Part shown: piece by piece, positions 1-5,493 of the stretch
Position numbering within the stretch: position 1 is the stretch's first letter
Layout of the letters: every line of letters starts with the position of its first letter
NCBI GenBank assembly: GCA_934647145.1
Contig: CAKUFB010000164.1
Span: 1 to 6,329, forward strand
Length of the DNA: 6,329 nt
Reading direction: 5' to 3'
Source of the DNA: an uncultured Clostridia bacterium
Lineage (GTDB): Bacteria; Bacillota; Clostridia; Christensenellales; Aristaeellaceae
The notes under the pieces: model-generated
The model's input: the letters and a program-made list of their open reading frames with translations, nothing else
Told to the model about the DNA's origin: nothing
Database searches by the model: none
Translations under genes and position numbers: made by a program

Positions 1-679
1 CGCTGAGCAGGTCCTGACCGCGGCCCTCCATGGTGATCAGGCCGGTCTCGACGACGTAGCCGTAGTCGGCGGCCTTCAACGCGGCGCTGGCGTTCTGCTC
101 GATGAGCAGGATGGTGGTATGCTGCTCGCGGCTGAGGCGGTCGATGATTTCGAAGATGCCCTTGACAACCAGCGGCGCAAGACCCAGCGAGGGCTCGTCC
201 ATCATCAGCAGCCTGGGCTGCGCCATGAGCGCGCGGCCCACGGCCAGCATCTGCTGTTCGCCGCCGGAGAGCGTGCCGGCCATCTGCCAGGAGCGCTCCT
301 TCAGCCGGGGAAAGAGTGAATAGACGAACTCGATATCGCGCGCGATACCCGCCTTGTCCTTGCGCAGGTACGCGCCGATCCTGAGATTCTCCAGCACGGT
401 CAGGTTATCGAAGACGCGGCGGCCCTCAGGCACCATGATCAGCCCCATCGAGACCACCTTCTGCGCGTCCATGCCGGTGACGTCCTGGCCCATAAAGGTG
501 ATCGAGCCGCTTTTGACCGGGGTCAGGCCGGAAATGGCACGCAGGGCGGTCGATTTGCCCGCGCCGTTCGCGCCGACCAGCGTGCAGATCTGACCCTCCT
601 CCACCTCGAAGGAGATGCCCTTGAGCGCCTTGATGCCGCCGTAGTTCACGCACAGATCCTTGACGGAAAGCATGCTCAT
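1..679 (-). CDS. livF: LivF, branched-chain amino-acid ABC transporter ATPase (C-terminus cut by window edge)
   Basis: Second cytoplasmic ATPase of a HAAT-type importer; with LivG it hydrolyses ATP to drive uptake through LivH/LivM. Translating from the ATG at 679 gives 226 residues with no stop before the edge. E. coli LivF has 237, so only about ten residues are missing. Visible motifs are Walker A GANGAGKST (36-44), the LivF-type stretch EGRRVFDNLTVLENL (85-99), ABC signature LSGGEQQ (137-143) and Walker B LLMMDEP (157-163, catalytic Glu162). The H-loop position reads EQN (194-196), Gln instead of His, as in E. coli LivF, so it is not a defect. The start is set by an ATGA overlap with the livG stop, which suggests translational coupling; a second ATG two codons on (673) is possible. 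It is the last gene seen of livKHMGF. Confidence 0.96.
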   Translation of the reverse strand, partial: MSMLSVKDLCVNYGGIKALKGISFEVEEGQICTLVGANGAGKSTALRAISGLTPVKSGSITFMGQDVTGMDAQKVVSMGLIMVPEGRRVFDNLTVLENLRIGAYLRKDKAGIARDIEFVYSLFPRLKERSWQMAGTLSGGEQQMLAVGRALMAQPRLLMMDEPSLGLAPLVVKGIFEIIDRLSREQHTTILLIEQNASAALKAADYGYVVETGLITMEGRGQDLLS

Positions 680-1515
680 TCCTCATCCACCCCCAGATAA
701 GCGGCGATGACCGCCGGATTGCTCTGTATGGCCGCGGGCGTTCCCTCGGCGATCAGCTTGCCGAAATCGATGACGTAGATTCGGTCGGAAATGTCCATGA
801 CCAGGTTCATGTGGTGCTCGATCATGAACACGGTGAGGCCGAACTGCTCCTTGATGCGCACGATGAAGTCGCTCAGCTCCTCCGTCTCCTGCGGGTTCAT
901 GCCGGCGGCCGGCTCGTCGAGCAGCAGCAGCTTGGGCCTGGTGGCCAGCGCGCGGGCGATTTCCAGGCGGCGCTGCTTGCCGTAGGGCAGGCTGGTGGCC
1001 TTTTCGTCCTTCACGTCGGCCAGATCGACGATGCGCAAAAGCTCCATTGCCCGCTCGCGCATGCGCCTTTCCTCGGCGTAATTGAGGCGGAAGGTGGCGG
1101 TGAACAGGTTGCTCGTGCGCAGCATGTGCATGGCGATGAGCACGTTGTCGAACACCGTCTGGCTCTTGAACAGGCGGATGTTCTGGAAGGTTCGGGCGAT
1201 GCCCATGTGCGTGATCTTATCGGGCGTTTTGGAGATGATTTTCGTGTACAGGCCGTTGTTCTGACCCGCGTAGAGCTTCTTCATCCGGCCGGTGGGGTGG
1301 TTCATGACGATGTCCCTGCCCTCAAAGGCAATGCGGCCGTTCGTGGGCTCATACACGCCGGTGATGCAGTTGAACGCGGTGGTCTTGCCCGCGCCGTTGG
1401 GGCCGATCAGCGCCACGATCTCGCCGCGGTTGACGTCCATGGAGAGGTTGTTGATGGCGACCACGCCGCCGAACTGCATCGTGATATTTTCCACGTGAAG
1501 CACGTTTTCGCTCAT
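676..1515 (-). CDS. livG: LivG, branched-chain amino-acid ABC transporter ATPase
   Basis: First ATPase of the importer, 279 residues, cytoplasmic, pairing with LivF under the LivH/LivM permease. Motifs: Walker A GPNGAGKTT (38-46), Q-loop in ARTFQNIRLF (Gln111), the LivG-type signature LPYGKQR (176-182) in place of LSGGQ, Walker B KLLLLDEP (195-202, catalytic Glu201), and H-loop IEHHM (His234). Between the beta strand at about 62-70 and the Q-loop there is an insert of roughly 20 residues (about 72-99, Lys/Asn/Gly-rich) relative to my recollection of E. coli LivG; clostridial LivG proteins often seem longer here, but I cannot align them. The start at 1515 overlaps the livM stop (ATGA) and has GGAGAGG upstream within livM. 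The same frame stays open upstream to about 2034, but that part runs through livM in another frame and is not coding. Confidence 0.97.
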   Translation of the reverse strand: MSENVLHVENITMQFGGVVAINNLSMDVNRGEIVALIGPNGAGKTTAFNCITGVYEPTNGRIAFEGRDIVMNHPTGRMKKLYAGQNNGLYTKIISKTPDKITHMGIARTFQNIRLFKSQTVFDNVLIAMHMLRTSNLFTATFRLNYAEERRMRERAMELLRIVDLADVKDEKATSLPYGKQRRLEIARALATRPKLLLLDEPAAGMNPQETEELSDFIVRIKEQFGLTVFMIEHHMNLVMDISDRIYVIDFGKLIAEGTPAAIQSNPAVIAAYLGVDEE

Positions 1516-2633
1516 TGTGTCTTCCTCTCCTTCCTGCTTTTTCCGGTGAACATCGAGACCAGGTCGAGCTCCCTGTCGCCCATGATGCCCTTCCTGAAGA
1601 ACAGCACGATGGCCATGATGATGACGCTGAACACCACCATGCGGAAGCCCGAGCGCAGCAGCGGCACCTTCCAGCCGAAGATGAACTGCTCGTTGTCCAG
1701 GAACCTCAGCCACCACTCGCTGCACGCGATGAACAGATAGCTGGCCAGCACCGAGCCGGAAATCGAGCCCAGTCCGCCGATGACCACGATCAGCAGGATC
1801 TCGTAGGTCATCGAGGACTTGAACGCGTTGGCCTGCAGCGACTGCTGAAACATGGCCAGCAGCGCCCCGCCGATCCCCGCGAAGAACGAGGACACGACGA
1901 AGGAAATCTGCTTGTGGCGGAAGAGGCTGATGCCCATGGCCTCGGCGGCGATTTCGTCGTCCCGGATGGCCTTGAAGGCGCGGCCGTAGGTCGAGTTGAG
2001 CATCAGCACGATCACCAGGATGCACGCGCCGCACAGGAGGTATGGAAACAGCGTGGCGTAGACCTCGTACAGGCCCTTGATGAACGCCGGGGCGTTCTTC
2101 GGGCCCATGGTGTGCAATGTGGCGAAGGTCGGGTAGGTCTTGAGCAGGTTCGAGCCGTTGGTCAGCGCGCCCAGACCCTTATACTGCACCACGGCGCGGA
2201 TGATCTCGGCAAAGCCCAGCGTGGCGATGGCCAGGTAGTCGCTCTTCAGGCGCAGCACGGGCAATCCGATCAGCGCCGCGAAGATCGCCGCGACCAGGCC
2301 GCCCGCCAGTATGCCCACCAGCACGGGCACGGTGAACTGCACCAGGCCGCCGCCATAGTACTGGTACACGGCCAATCTCTTGGCGACCGGGATGGTCAGT
2401 ATGGCGTAGGCATAGGCGCCGACCAGCATGAAGCCCGCCTGACCCAGCGAAAACAGGCCTGTGAAGCCGTTGAGCATGTTCATCGACACCGCCAGCAGCG
2501 CGTAGACCGTGCCCTTTCGCAGCACCGTCACCATCATGGCCGACGAGCCCAGGCACTTCTCCGCCGCGTACAGCGCGACGTACAGCGCCGCAATCAGGCC
2601 CAGGTTGATCAGGCTCCTGGTTTTTTTGCTCAT
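1512..2633 (-). CDS. livM: LivM, branched-chain amino-acid ABC transporter permease
   Basis: Second membrane subunit of the importer, 373 residues, forming the channel with LivH. Several hydrophobic helices are visible, roughly at 7-25, 39-60, 62-84, 100-126, 195-213, 243-263, 276-304 and 330-346. The cytoplasmic coupling loop GRAFKAIRDDEIAAEAMGI (217-235) is the hallmark that contacts the ATPases, and GGLGSISGS (287-294 region) is typical of BPD_transp_2 permeases. The C-terminus is basic and hydrophilic (KSRKERKTQ). The ATG at 2633 begins MSKKTRS before the first helix, with a modest AGGTG ribosome site about 8 bases upstream, and lies 10 bp after the livH stop. It overlaps livG by 4 bp. 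Paralogous permeases of urea or short-chain amide systems share this fold, so the assignment rests on family plus operon context. Confidence 0.95.
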   Translation of the reverse strand: MSKKTRSLINLGLIAALYVALYAAEKCLGSSAMMVTVLRKGTVYALLAVSMNMLNGFTGLFSLGQAGFMLVGAYAYAILTIPVAKRLAVYQYYGGGLVQFTVPVLVGILAGGLVAAIFAALIGLPVLRLKSDYLAIATLGFAEIIRAVVQYKGLGALTNGSNLLKTYPTFATLHTMGPKNAPAFIKGLYEVYATLFPYLLCGACILVIVLMLNSTYGRAFKAIRDDEIAAEAMGISLFRHKQISFVVSSFFAGIGGALLAMFQQSLQANAFKSSMTYEILLIVVIGGLGSISGSVLASYLFIACSEWWLRFLDNEQFIFGWKVPLLRSGFRMVVFSVIIMAIVLFFRKGIMGDRELDLVSMFTGKSRKERKTQ

Positions 2634-2643
2634 TGCGCGACAC

Positions 2644-3522
2644 CTACACTTTCTCGGTGGTCTTCTCGCCGAACAGGCCGTTGGGACGGAAGACCAGGAT
2701 CACAATCAAAAGGGCGAACGTAAACGCGTCCGAAAACTCGGTCAGACCCAGCATCTTGATCAGGTTCTCGCAGATGCCGATCAGAAACGCGCCGATCATC
2801 GCGCCCGGAATGGAACCGATGCCGCCGAACACGGCCGCCACGAACGCCTTCAGGCCGGGCATCGCGCCGATCGTGGGGGTGACGGTGGTATAGTTCGAAA
2901 AGTACAGCAGCGAGCCGATTGCCGCCAGGAACGAGCCGATGACGAACGTCACGCTGATGACGCGGTTGATCTTCACGCCCATGAGCTTTGCGGTTACAAA
3001 GTCCCTGGACACCGCGCGCATGGCCATGCCGATCTTGGTGTGGTTGATGAGCAGCACCAGGCCGACCACCAGCAGCAGTGTCAGGATGGGCGTGATGATC
3101 GTGACCATTTTGGTGCTCGCGCCCAGGATGTTCACCGAGTGGCTCAGGAACGCCGGCGCGGGATACTGCTTGGCCAGGCCGCCGGTCAGGTACCACATCA
3201 GGTTCTGCATCAGGTAGCTCACGCCGATGGCCGAAATCATGACCGACATGCGCGGCGCGGTGCGCAGCGGCTTATACGCCATGCGCTCTACCATAAAGCC
3301 AAGCACGACCGTTAGCACGATGACCAGCGGAATCGACGTGCTCAGCGGCAGCGCCGAGGCGCAGTACACCATGAAGAAACCGGCCGCGGTGAAGATGTCG
3401 CCGTGCGCGAAGTTGATCAGGCGCAGTATGCCGTACACCATCGTATAGCCGATGGCGATCAGCGCGTACTGGCCGCCCACCGAGATACCGGCGAGCAGGT
3501 AGGGCAGGATTTTTGCAAACAT
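2644..3522 (-). CDS. livH: LivH, branched-chain amino-acid ABC transporter permease
   Basis: First membrane subunit of the importer, 292 residues, close to the usual LivH length of about 290-308. Hallmarks are the N-terminal GYTMVYGILRLINFAHGD (25-42), the coupling loop KIGMAMRAVSRDFVTAKLMGV (163-183), the GGIGSIPGA segment (233-241) and the C-terminal RPNGLFGEK (279-287). Hydrophobic helices are spread through the protein. The ATG at 3522 is the natural start because the hydrophobic N-terminus and family motifs begin there. The bases just upstream (GAGTTGAGAGT) make only a weak ribosome site, unlike the strong one of livK. The gene follows a 493-bp hairpin-rich gap after livK, and no obvious promoter was seen in that gap, so it is probably read from the livK promoter at a lower level. 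Confidence 0.95.
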   Translation of the reverse strand: MFAKILPYLLAGISVGGQYALIAIGYTMVYGILRLINFAHGDIFTAAGFFMVYCASALPLSTSIPLVIVLTVVLGFMVERMAYKPLRTAPRMSVMISAIGVSYLMQNLMWYLTGGLAKQYPAPAFLSHSVNILGASTKMVTIITPILTLLLVVGLVLLINHTKIGMAMRAVSRDFVTAKLMGVKINRVISVTFVIGSFLAAIGSLLYFSNYTTVTPTIGAMPGLKAFVAAVFGGIGSIPGAMIGAFLIGICENLIKMLGLTEFSDAFTFALLIVILVFRPNGLFGEKTTEKV

Positions 3523-3540
3523 ACTCTCAACTCATTTCTG

Positions 3541-3575
3541 GCGGGCAGGCTGAGCCTGCGGCGGGCAGTGCCCGC
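3541..3575 (-). repeat. Two adjacent GC-rich mini-hairpins just before livH
   Basis: Two short perfect inverted repeats sit side by side: GCAGGC/GCCTGC (3545-3550 with 3554-3559, loop TGA) and GCGGGC/GCCCGC (3561-3566 with 3570-3575, loop AGT). In the livH mRNA they would fold about 20-50 bases before the start codon. There is no T-run after them, so they are not a standard terminator. They may slow decay from the 3' side or hinder ribosome access to the weak livH start. Confidence 0.6.
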
Positions 3576-3578
3576 GGC

Positions 3579-3647
3579 CACTTGCTGCCGCCGGTTCTGG
3601 CAGCGAATTCAGGAACCATAGATTCAAGTTCCTGAATTCTGCGTCTT
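3579..3647 (-). repeat. Hairpin repeat, copy A
   Basis: This 69-bp unit matches copy B at 66 of 69 positions. Its core is a perfect 12-bp inverted repeat, GAATTCAGGAAC at 3605-3616 and GTTCCTGAATTC at 3628-3639, with an 11-base loop. A second, GC-rich inverted segment (GCCGCC...GGCAGC, one mismatch) precedes it on the plus strand. The differences from copy B lie outside the arms of the 12-bp stem, as expected if the stem is what is kept. After the unit comes CATCGTCCGAGGAGGAC, which resembles the flank of copy C. Confidence 0.85.
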
Positions 3648-3692
3648 GCATCGTCCGAGGAGGACTGCGGAACCGACCATAGGCTCGGGGAA

Positions 3693-3761
3693 CACTTGCT
3701 GCCGCCGGTTCTGGCGGCGAATTCAGGAACCATAGATTGAAGTTCCTGAATTCTTCGTCTT
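3693..3761 (-). repeat. Hairpin repeat, copy B
   Basis: Second copy of the 69-bp unit, starting 114 bp from copy A. The 12-bp arms (3719-3730 and 3742-3753) are identical to those of copy A and perfectly complementary. The neighbouring GC-rich hairpin is also perfect here: GCCGCC (3701-3706) pairs with GGCGGC (3713-3718). The three differences from copy A are one in the GC hairpin, one in the loop and one just after the stem. Confidence 0.85.
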
Positions 3762-3772
3762 CTGAAAACTCA

Positions 3773-3785
3773 GGGGCTTTGCCCC
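3773..3785 (-). repeat. Small GGGGC/GCCCC hairpin next to copy B
   Basis: A perfect 5-bp stem with a 3-base loop (GGGGC-TTT-GCCCC on the plus strand). On the transcribed strand it is followed by TGAGTTTTC, so a weak terminator cannot be excluded, but the stem is short and the T-run interrupted. It lies directly upstream of repeat copy B in the transcript and seems part of the same repeat mosaic. Confidence 0.45.
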
Positions 3786-3841
3786 ACAAGAGTTACGGGG
3801 TCGGCTGGGTTCTAATCGTTTTCTCTTCGGCTGGGTTCCGG

Positions 3842-3884
3842 CGCAGAATTCAGGAACCATCGATTGGGGTTTCTGAATTCTGCG
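3842..3884 (-). repeat. Hairpin repeat, copy C (diverged, longer stem)
   Basis: A diverged third copy of the same element. The arms are 17 bp (3842-3858 and 3868-3884) with 16 matched pairs and a 9-base loop. The core GAATTCAGGAACC is kept, while the right arm has one change that gives G-T on the plus strand and A-C in the operon mRNA. Compared with A and B, the base before GAATTC has changed so that pairing extends outwards by five bases. The similarity to A continues for several bases past the stem (GCGTCTT, then CATCC GAGGAC). The GC-rich side hairpin of A and B is missing or badly eroded. Confidence 0.75.
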
Positions 3885-3913
3885 TCTTCTGACATCCGAG
3901 GACTTCCTCGCTG

Positions 3914-3951
3914 ACAGGGAGTTTGAAGCGGCCGCGCGGCCTATCCCCTGT
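3914..3951 (-). repeat. Inverted repeat around a 12-bp GC palindrome
   Basis: ACAGGGA (3914-3920) faces TCCCCTGT (3944-3951), pairing with one bulged C. Inside lies a perfect 12-bp palindrome, GGCCGCGCGGCC (3930-3941). In the mRNA this would be a second structure right after the livK 3' stem-loop. No T-run follows it. Confidence 0.5.
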
Positions 3952-3956
3952 AAACG

Positions 3957-3991
3957 GCGTTCCACCGACGGAGCGGCCGCCGGTGGAACGC
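3957..3991 (-). terminator. Strong stem-loop just after livK, without U-tract
   Basis: A perfect 11-bp stem, GCGTTCCACCG with CGGTGGAACGC, and a 13-base GC-rich loop begin 24 bases after the livK stop codon. The sequence that follows in the transcript (CGTTTACAGG) has no run of T, so full intrinsic termination is unlikely. It better fits a partial terminator or a 3' barrier that protects the livK mRNA from exonucleases while letting some polymerases continue to livHMGF. Confidence 0.5.
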
Positions 3992-4015
3992 GGGAATCGC
4001 ACGTTGATCGAATAA

Positions 4016-5185
4016 TCAGCCCAGATCCGCAACGGTCTGCATCTTGACGAAGGTGAACTCGCCGGTGGCGTTGTCCACGCCCTTGATGTAGGCGGTATCC
4101 TTGGCGGCGTCGCCGTTCTCATCGAAGGCGATGGAGCCGGTCGGGCCCTCGTAGGTCACGCCCTTGAGCGCCTCGGCGACCGCGCTCGAATCGGTGGTGC
4201 CTGCGGCCTTGAGCGCCTCGATGGCGACCATGTATGCGTCGTAGCCCAGCGCGGAGACCGCGGAGACCACGTCGTTGCCACCGTTGTTGGTCAGCTTGTC
4301 GGGGTTGGCGTTGAGCCAGGCCTGGAAGCCGGAGATGAACTCGTCGGCCGGAGCAGACGCGCCCTCGCACAGGAAGGTGGACATGCAGACGGTGACGTTG
4401 GTGCCCTTGGCGGCCTCGGAGATCACGGAGGAGTCCCAGGTATCGCCGGCCAGCAGCGGGAGCTTGAGATCCATCGACGCGGCCTGGTTAATCAGCAGGG
4501 ACGCGGTCGTGGTGGACGAGGGGCAGAAGATGACCTCCGCGCCGGAGTTCACGGCGTTGTTGAGGTAGGCGGAGAAGTCGCTGGTGCCCTCTGGGAAGGT
4601 CTCGGCGGTCACGGCGCCGCCCATGGCCTCGAAGGCCTCCTGGAAGTAGTAGCCCAGGCCGGTGGAGTAGTCGTCGCCCAGCTGGGTGAGCACGTAGGCG
4701 TTCTTTGCGCCGTACTGATCAGCCGCGAAGGAGGCCATCACCTTGCCCTGGAAGGGATCCAGGAAGCAGACGCGGTAATAGTAGTCGCACAGCAGCGTCA
4801 CGTTCGGGTTGGTGCAGGAGCAGCCGATCGCGGGGATCGAGGCCGCCGCGAACACGTCGCCGCCGGCCATCGACACGCCCGAGCCGTAGGAGCCCAGCAC
4901 GATCGACACGCCCGCGCTGACCAGCTCGGCCGCCGCGCTGACCGCCTTGTCGGTCGAGGACTGGTTGTCCACGATCACCAGCTCCACGTCGTAGGTCGTG
5001 CCGCCGATTTCGACGGTGGGAACCAGACTGCGCGCATATTCGATACCCAGAACCTCCTGCTTGCCGCCCGCGCCGTTGTCGCCGCTGGCCGGCTCGAACA
5101 CGCCGACCTTAACTGTCTCGGCAAAAGCCGCGCAGGGAAGCGCGCAGAGCGCGAGGACCAGGATAAGAGCCATCAACTTTTTCAT
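4016..5185 (-). CDS. livK: LivK, periplasmic-type branched-chain amino-acid binding protein
   Basis: Extracytoplasmic substrate-binding protein (type I periplasmic fold, Peripla_BP_6) delivering ligand to LivH/LivM; 389 residues. The Met at 5185 starts a Sec signal peptide: MKK, a hydrophobic core and a likely signal peptidase I site AFA|ET after residue 22. Mature-protein landmarks are KVGVFEPASGDNGAGGKQE (25-43), the ligand-loop segment GSYGSGVSMA (98-107), DDYSTGL (171-177) and GDTWDS (247-252). Exact ligand (Leu, Ile, Val or another) cannot be read from the sequence. The start is supported by GGAGG ten bases upstream; a longer frame back to 5227 would overlap the promoter. Two oddities are that the two Cys in the signal (14 and 18) do not sit in a good lipobox, and that the mature part has seven Cys (122, 124, 133, 140, 221, 268, 273). 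Confidence 0.95.
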   Translation of the reverse strand: MKKLMALILVLALCALPCAAFAETVKVGVFEPASGDNGAGGKQEVLGIEYARSLVPTVEIGGTTYDVELVIVDNQSSTDKAVSAAAELVSAGVSIVLGSYGSGVSMAGGDVFAAASIPAIGCSCTNPNVTLLCDYYYRVCFLDPFQGKVMASFAADQYGAKNAYVLTQLGDDYSTGLGYYFQEAFEAMGGAVTAETFPEGTSDFSAYLNNAVNSGAEVIFCPSSTTTASLLINQAASMDLKLPLLAGDTWDSSVISEAAKGTNVTVCMSTFLCEGASAPADEFISGFQAWLNANPDKLTNNGGNDVVSAVSALGYDAYMVAIEALKAAGTTDSSAVAEALKGVTYEGPTGSIAFDENGDAAKDTAYIKGVDNATGEFTFVKMQTVADLG

Positions 5186-5195
5186 ACGAAATATT

Positions 5196-5200
5196 CCTCC
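5196..5200 (-). promoter_or_regulatory. livK ribosome binding site
   Basis: GGAGG (within GAGGGAGGAA) lies ten bases before the ATG at 5185. It is the strongest ribosome site of the liv cluster and decides the livK start over the in-frame Met further upstream. Its strength contrasts with the weak site of livH. Confidence 0.8.
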
Positions 5201-5218
5201 CTCTGTTTGATGGGACTG

Positions 5219-5247
5219 ATTATACACTCATTTTCGCCATAATGCAA
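5219..5247 (-). promoter_or_regulatory. Predicted vegetative promoter of the liv operon
   Basis: The minus strand has a perfect TATAAT (5219-5224) and, exactly 17 bp upstream, TTGCAT (5242-5247), which keeps the TTG of the -35 consensus. The AT-rich stretch TAACTTAAC lies just above it. Transcription would start near 5212, giving a leader of about 26 bases before livK, too short for a riboswitch. Placement upstream of livK and downstream of a hairpin fits an operon promoter. Confidence 0.75.
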
Positions 5248-5443
5248 GTTAAGTTACAGTCACTTTCAAATTTACGGATGATTATGCCAGTTTCGGCTAT
5301 TTTCTGCAAGTTTTCATGTGGCAGTGTTTTATTTCATCCGCATTGTGCGAATCAATGTCCGCATATCATGCACGCCGCGTTGCTGTTTTCCCCGTTTTGT
5401 GGATGTATGTGCGCATATCAGAGACACTTTCCTGCATAAGAAT
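5248..5443. other. AT-richer upstream region of livK with short repeated motifs
   Basis: No gene was found here; this stretch is visibly lower in GC than its surroundings, as regulatory DNA often is. CGCATATCA occurs twice in the same orientation (5360-5368 and 5412-5420, 52 bp apart), the second inside a near-palindrome ATGTGCGCATAT (5407-5418, core TGCGCA). These could be binding sites for a regulator, but their distance of over 100 bp from the -35 box is large. TCCTGCAT is also repeated at 5430-5437 and 5453-5460. Confidence 0.35.
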
Positions 5444-5479
5444 GCGCTCCCATCCTGCATTTTCACAGTCCGGGAGCGC
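5444..5479 (-). terminator. Hairpin after the DUF5640-like gene, possible terminator
   Basis: Perfect 8-bp arms GCGCTCCC (5444-5451) and GGGAGCGC (5472-5479) enclose a 20-base loop, beginning about 15 bases after the stop codon of the upstream gene. In the transcript it is followed by ATTCTTATG, only a weak T-run. The position between two transcription units favours a terminator, but the long loop and poor tail keep this uncertain. Confidence 0.4.
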
Positions 5480-5493
5480 CCGCGTACGCGCCT

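Larger units (their letters stand above)
3523..4015. other. Hairpin-rich, gene-free spacer between livK and livH
   Basis: This 493-bp gap holds no gene I can support. Short open frames cross it, but they only translate the repeat units and have no family motif. Its content, read from livK towards livH, is: a strong stem-loop (3957-3991), a second inverted structure (3914-3951), hairpin repeat C, a 12-bp direct repeat TCGGCTGGGTTC at 3801-3812 and 3827-3838, a small GGGGC/GCCCC hairpin, repeat B, repeat A and two GC-rich mini-hairpins. The transporter genes on both sides would normally be much closer together, so the gap looks like an insertion or expansion of repeat DNA inside the operon. By analogy with REP elements in binding-protein operons it may set the livK to livHMGF expression ratio; that role is inferred. 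Confidence 0.8.

Noticed and set aside
1516..2034. In-frame extension of livG upstream into livM
   Set aside because: The extra 173 residues are out-of-frame livM sequence; LivG family similarity starts at the ATG at 1515, which has a ribosome site and an ATGA junction.
1515..2723. Long open frame on the plus strand opposite livM/livH (and similar ones at 811-1740 and 2509-3315)
   Set aside because: They lie antisense to clear transporter genes, are rich in Arg, His, Gln and Ala as expected for the opposite strand of GC-rich coding DNA, and show no domain.
3579..3888. CRISPR array
   Set aside because: There are only three units, with unequal spacing and long inverted arms, related flanks rather than unique spacers, and no cas gene.
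3605..3980. EcoRI and NotI sites as signs of cloning or vector sequence
   Set aside because: GAATTC is part of each natural repeat arm and GCGGCCGC falls inside GC-rich palindromes; both sides are continuous with one operon.
3527..4122. Short minus-strand frames in the livK-livH gap that give repeated peptides such as MVPEFAARTGGSK
   Set aside because: The peptide repetition only reflects the DNA repeats; A/B spacing is a multiple of three but B/C spacing is not, one frame also runs into livK out of frame, and the hairpins explain the conservation.
5186..5218. Riboswitch or leader attenuator in front of livK
   Set aside because: With the predicted start near 5212 the leader is only about 26 bases, and no structured element was seen in it.
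5186..5227. Longer LivK start at 5227
   Set aside because: It would put a polar segment before the signal peptide, use sequence that contains the predicted promoter -10 and the ribosome site, and has no ribosome site of its own.
5242..5439. 65-residue Cys-rich frame on the plus strand upstream of livK
   Set aside because: No ribosome site precedes its ATG, it runs through the livK promoter on the opposite strand, and I see no family motif.
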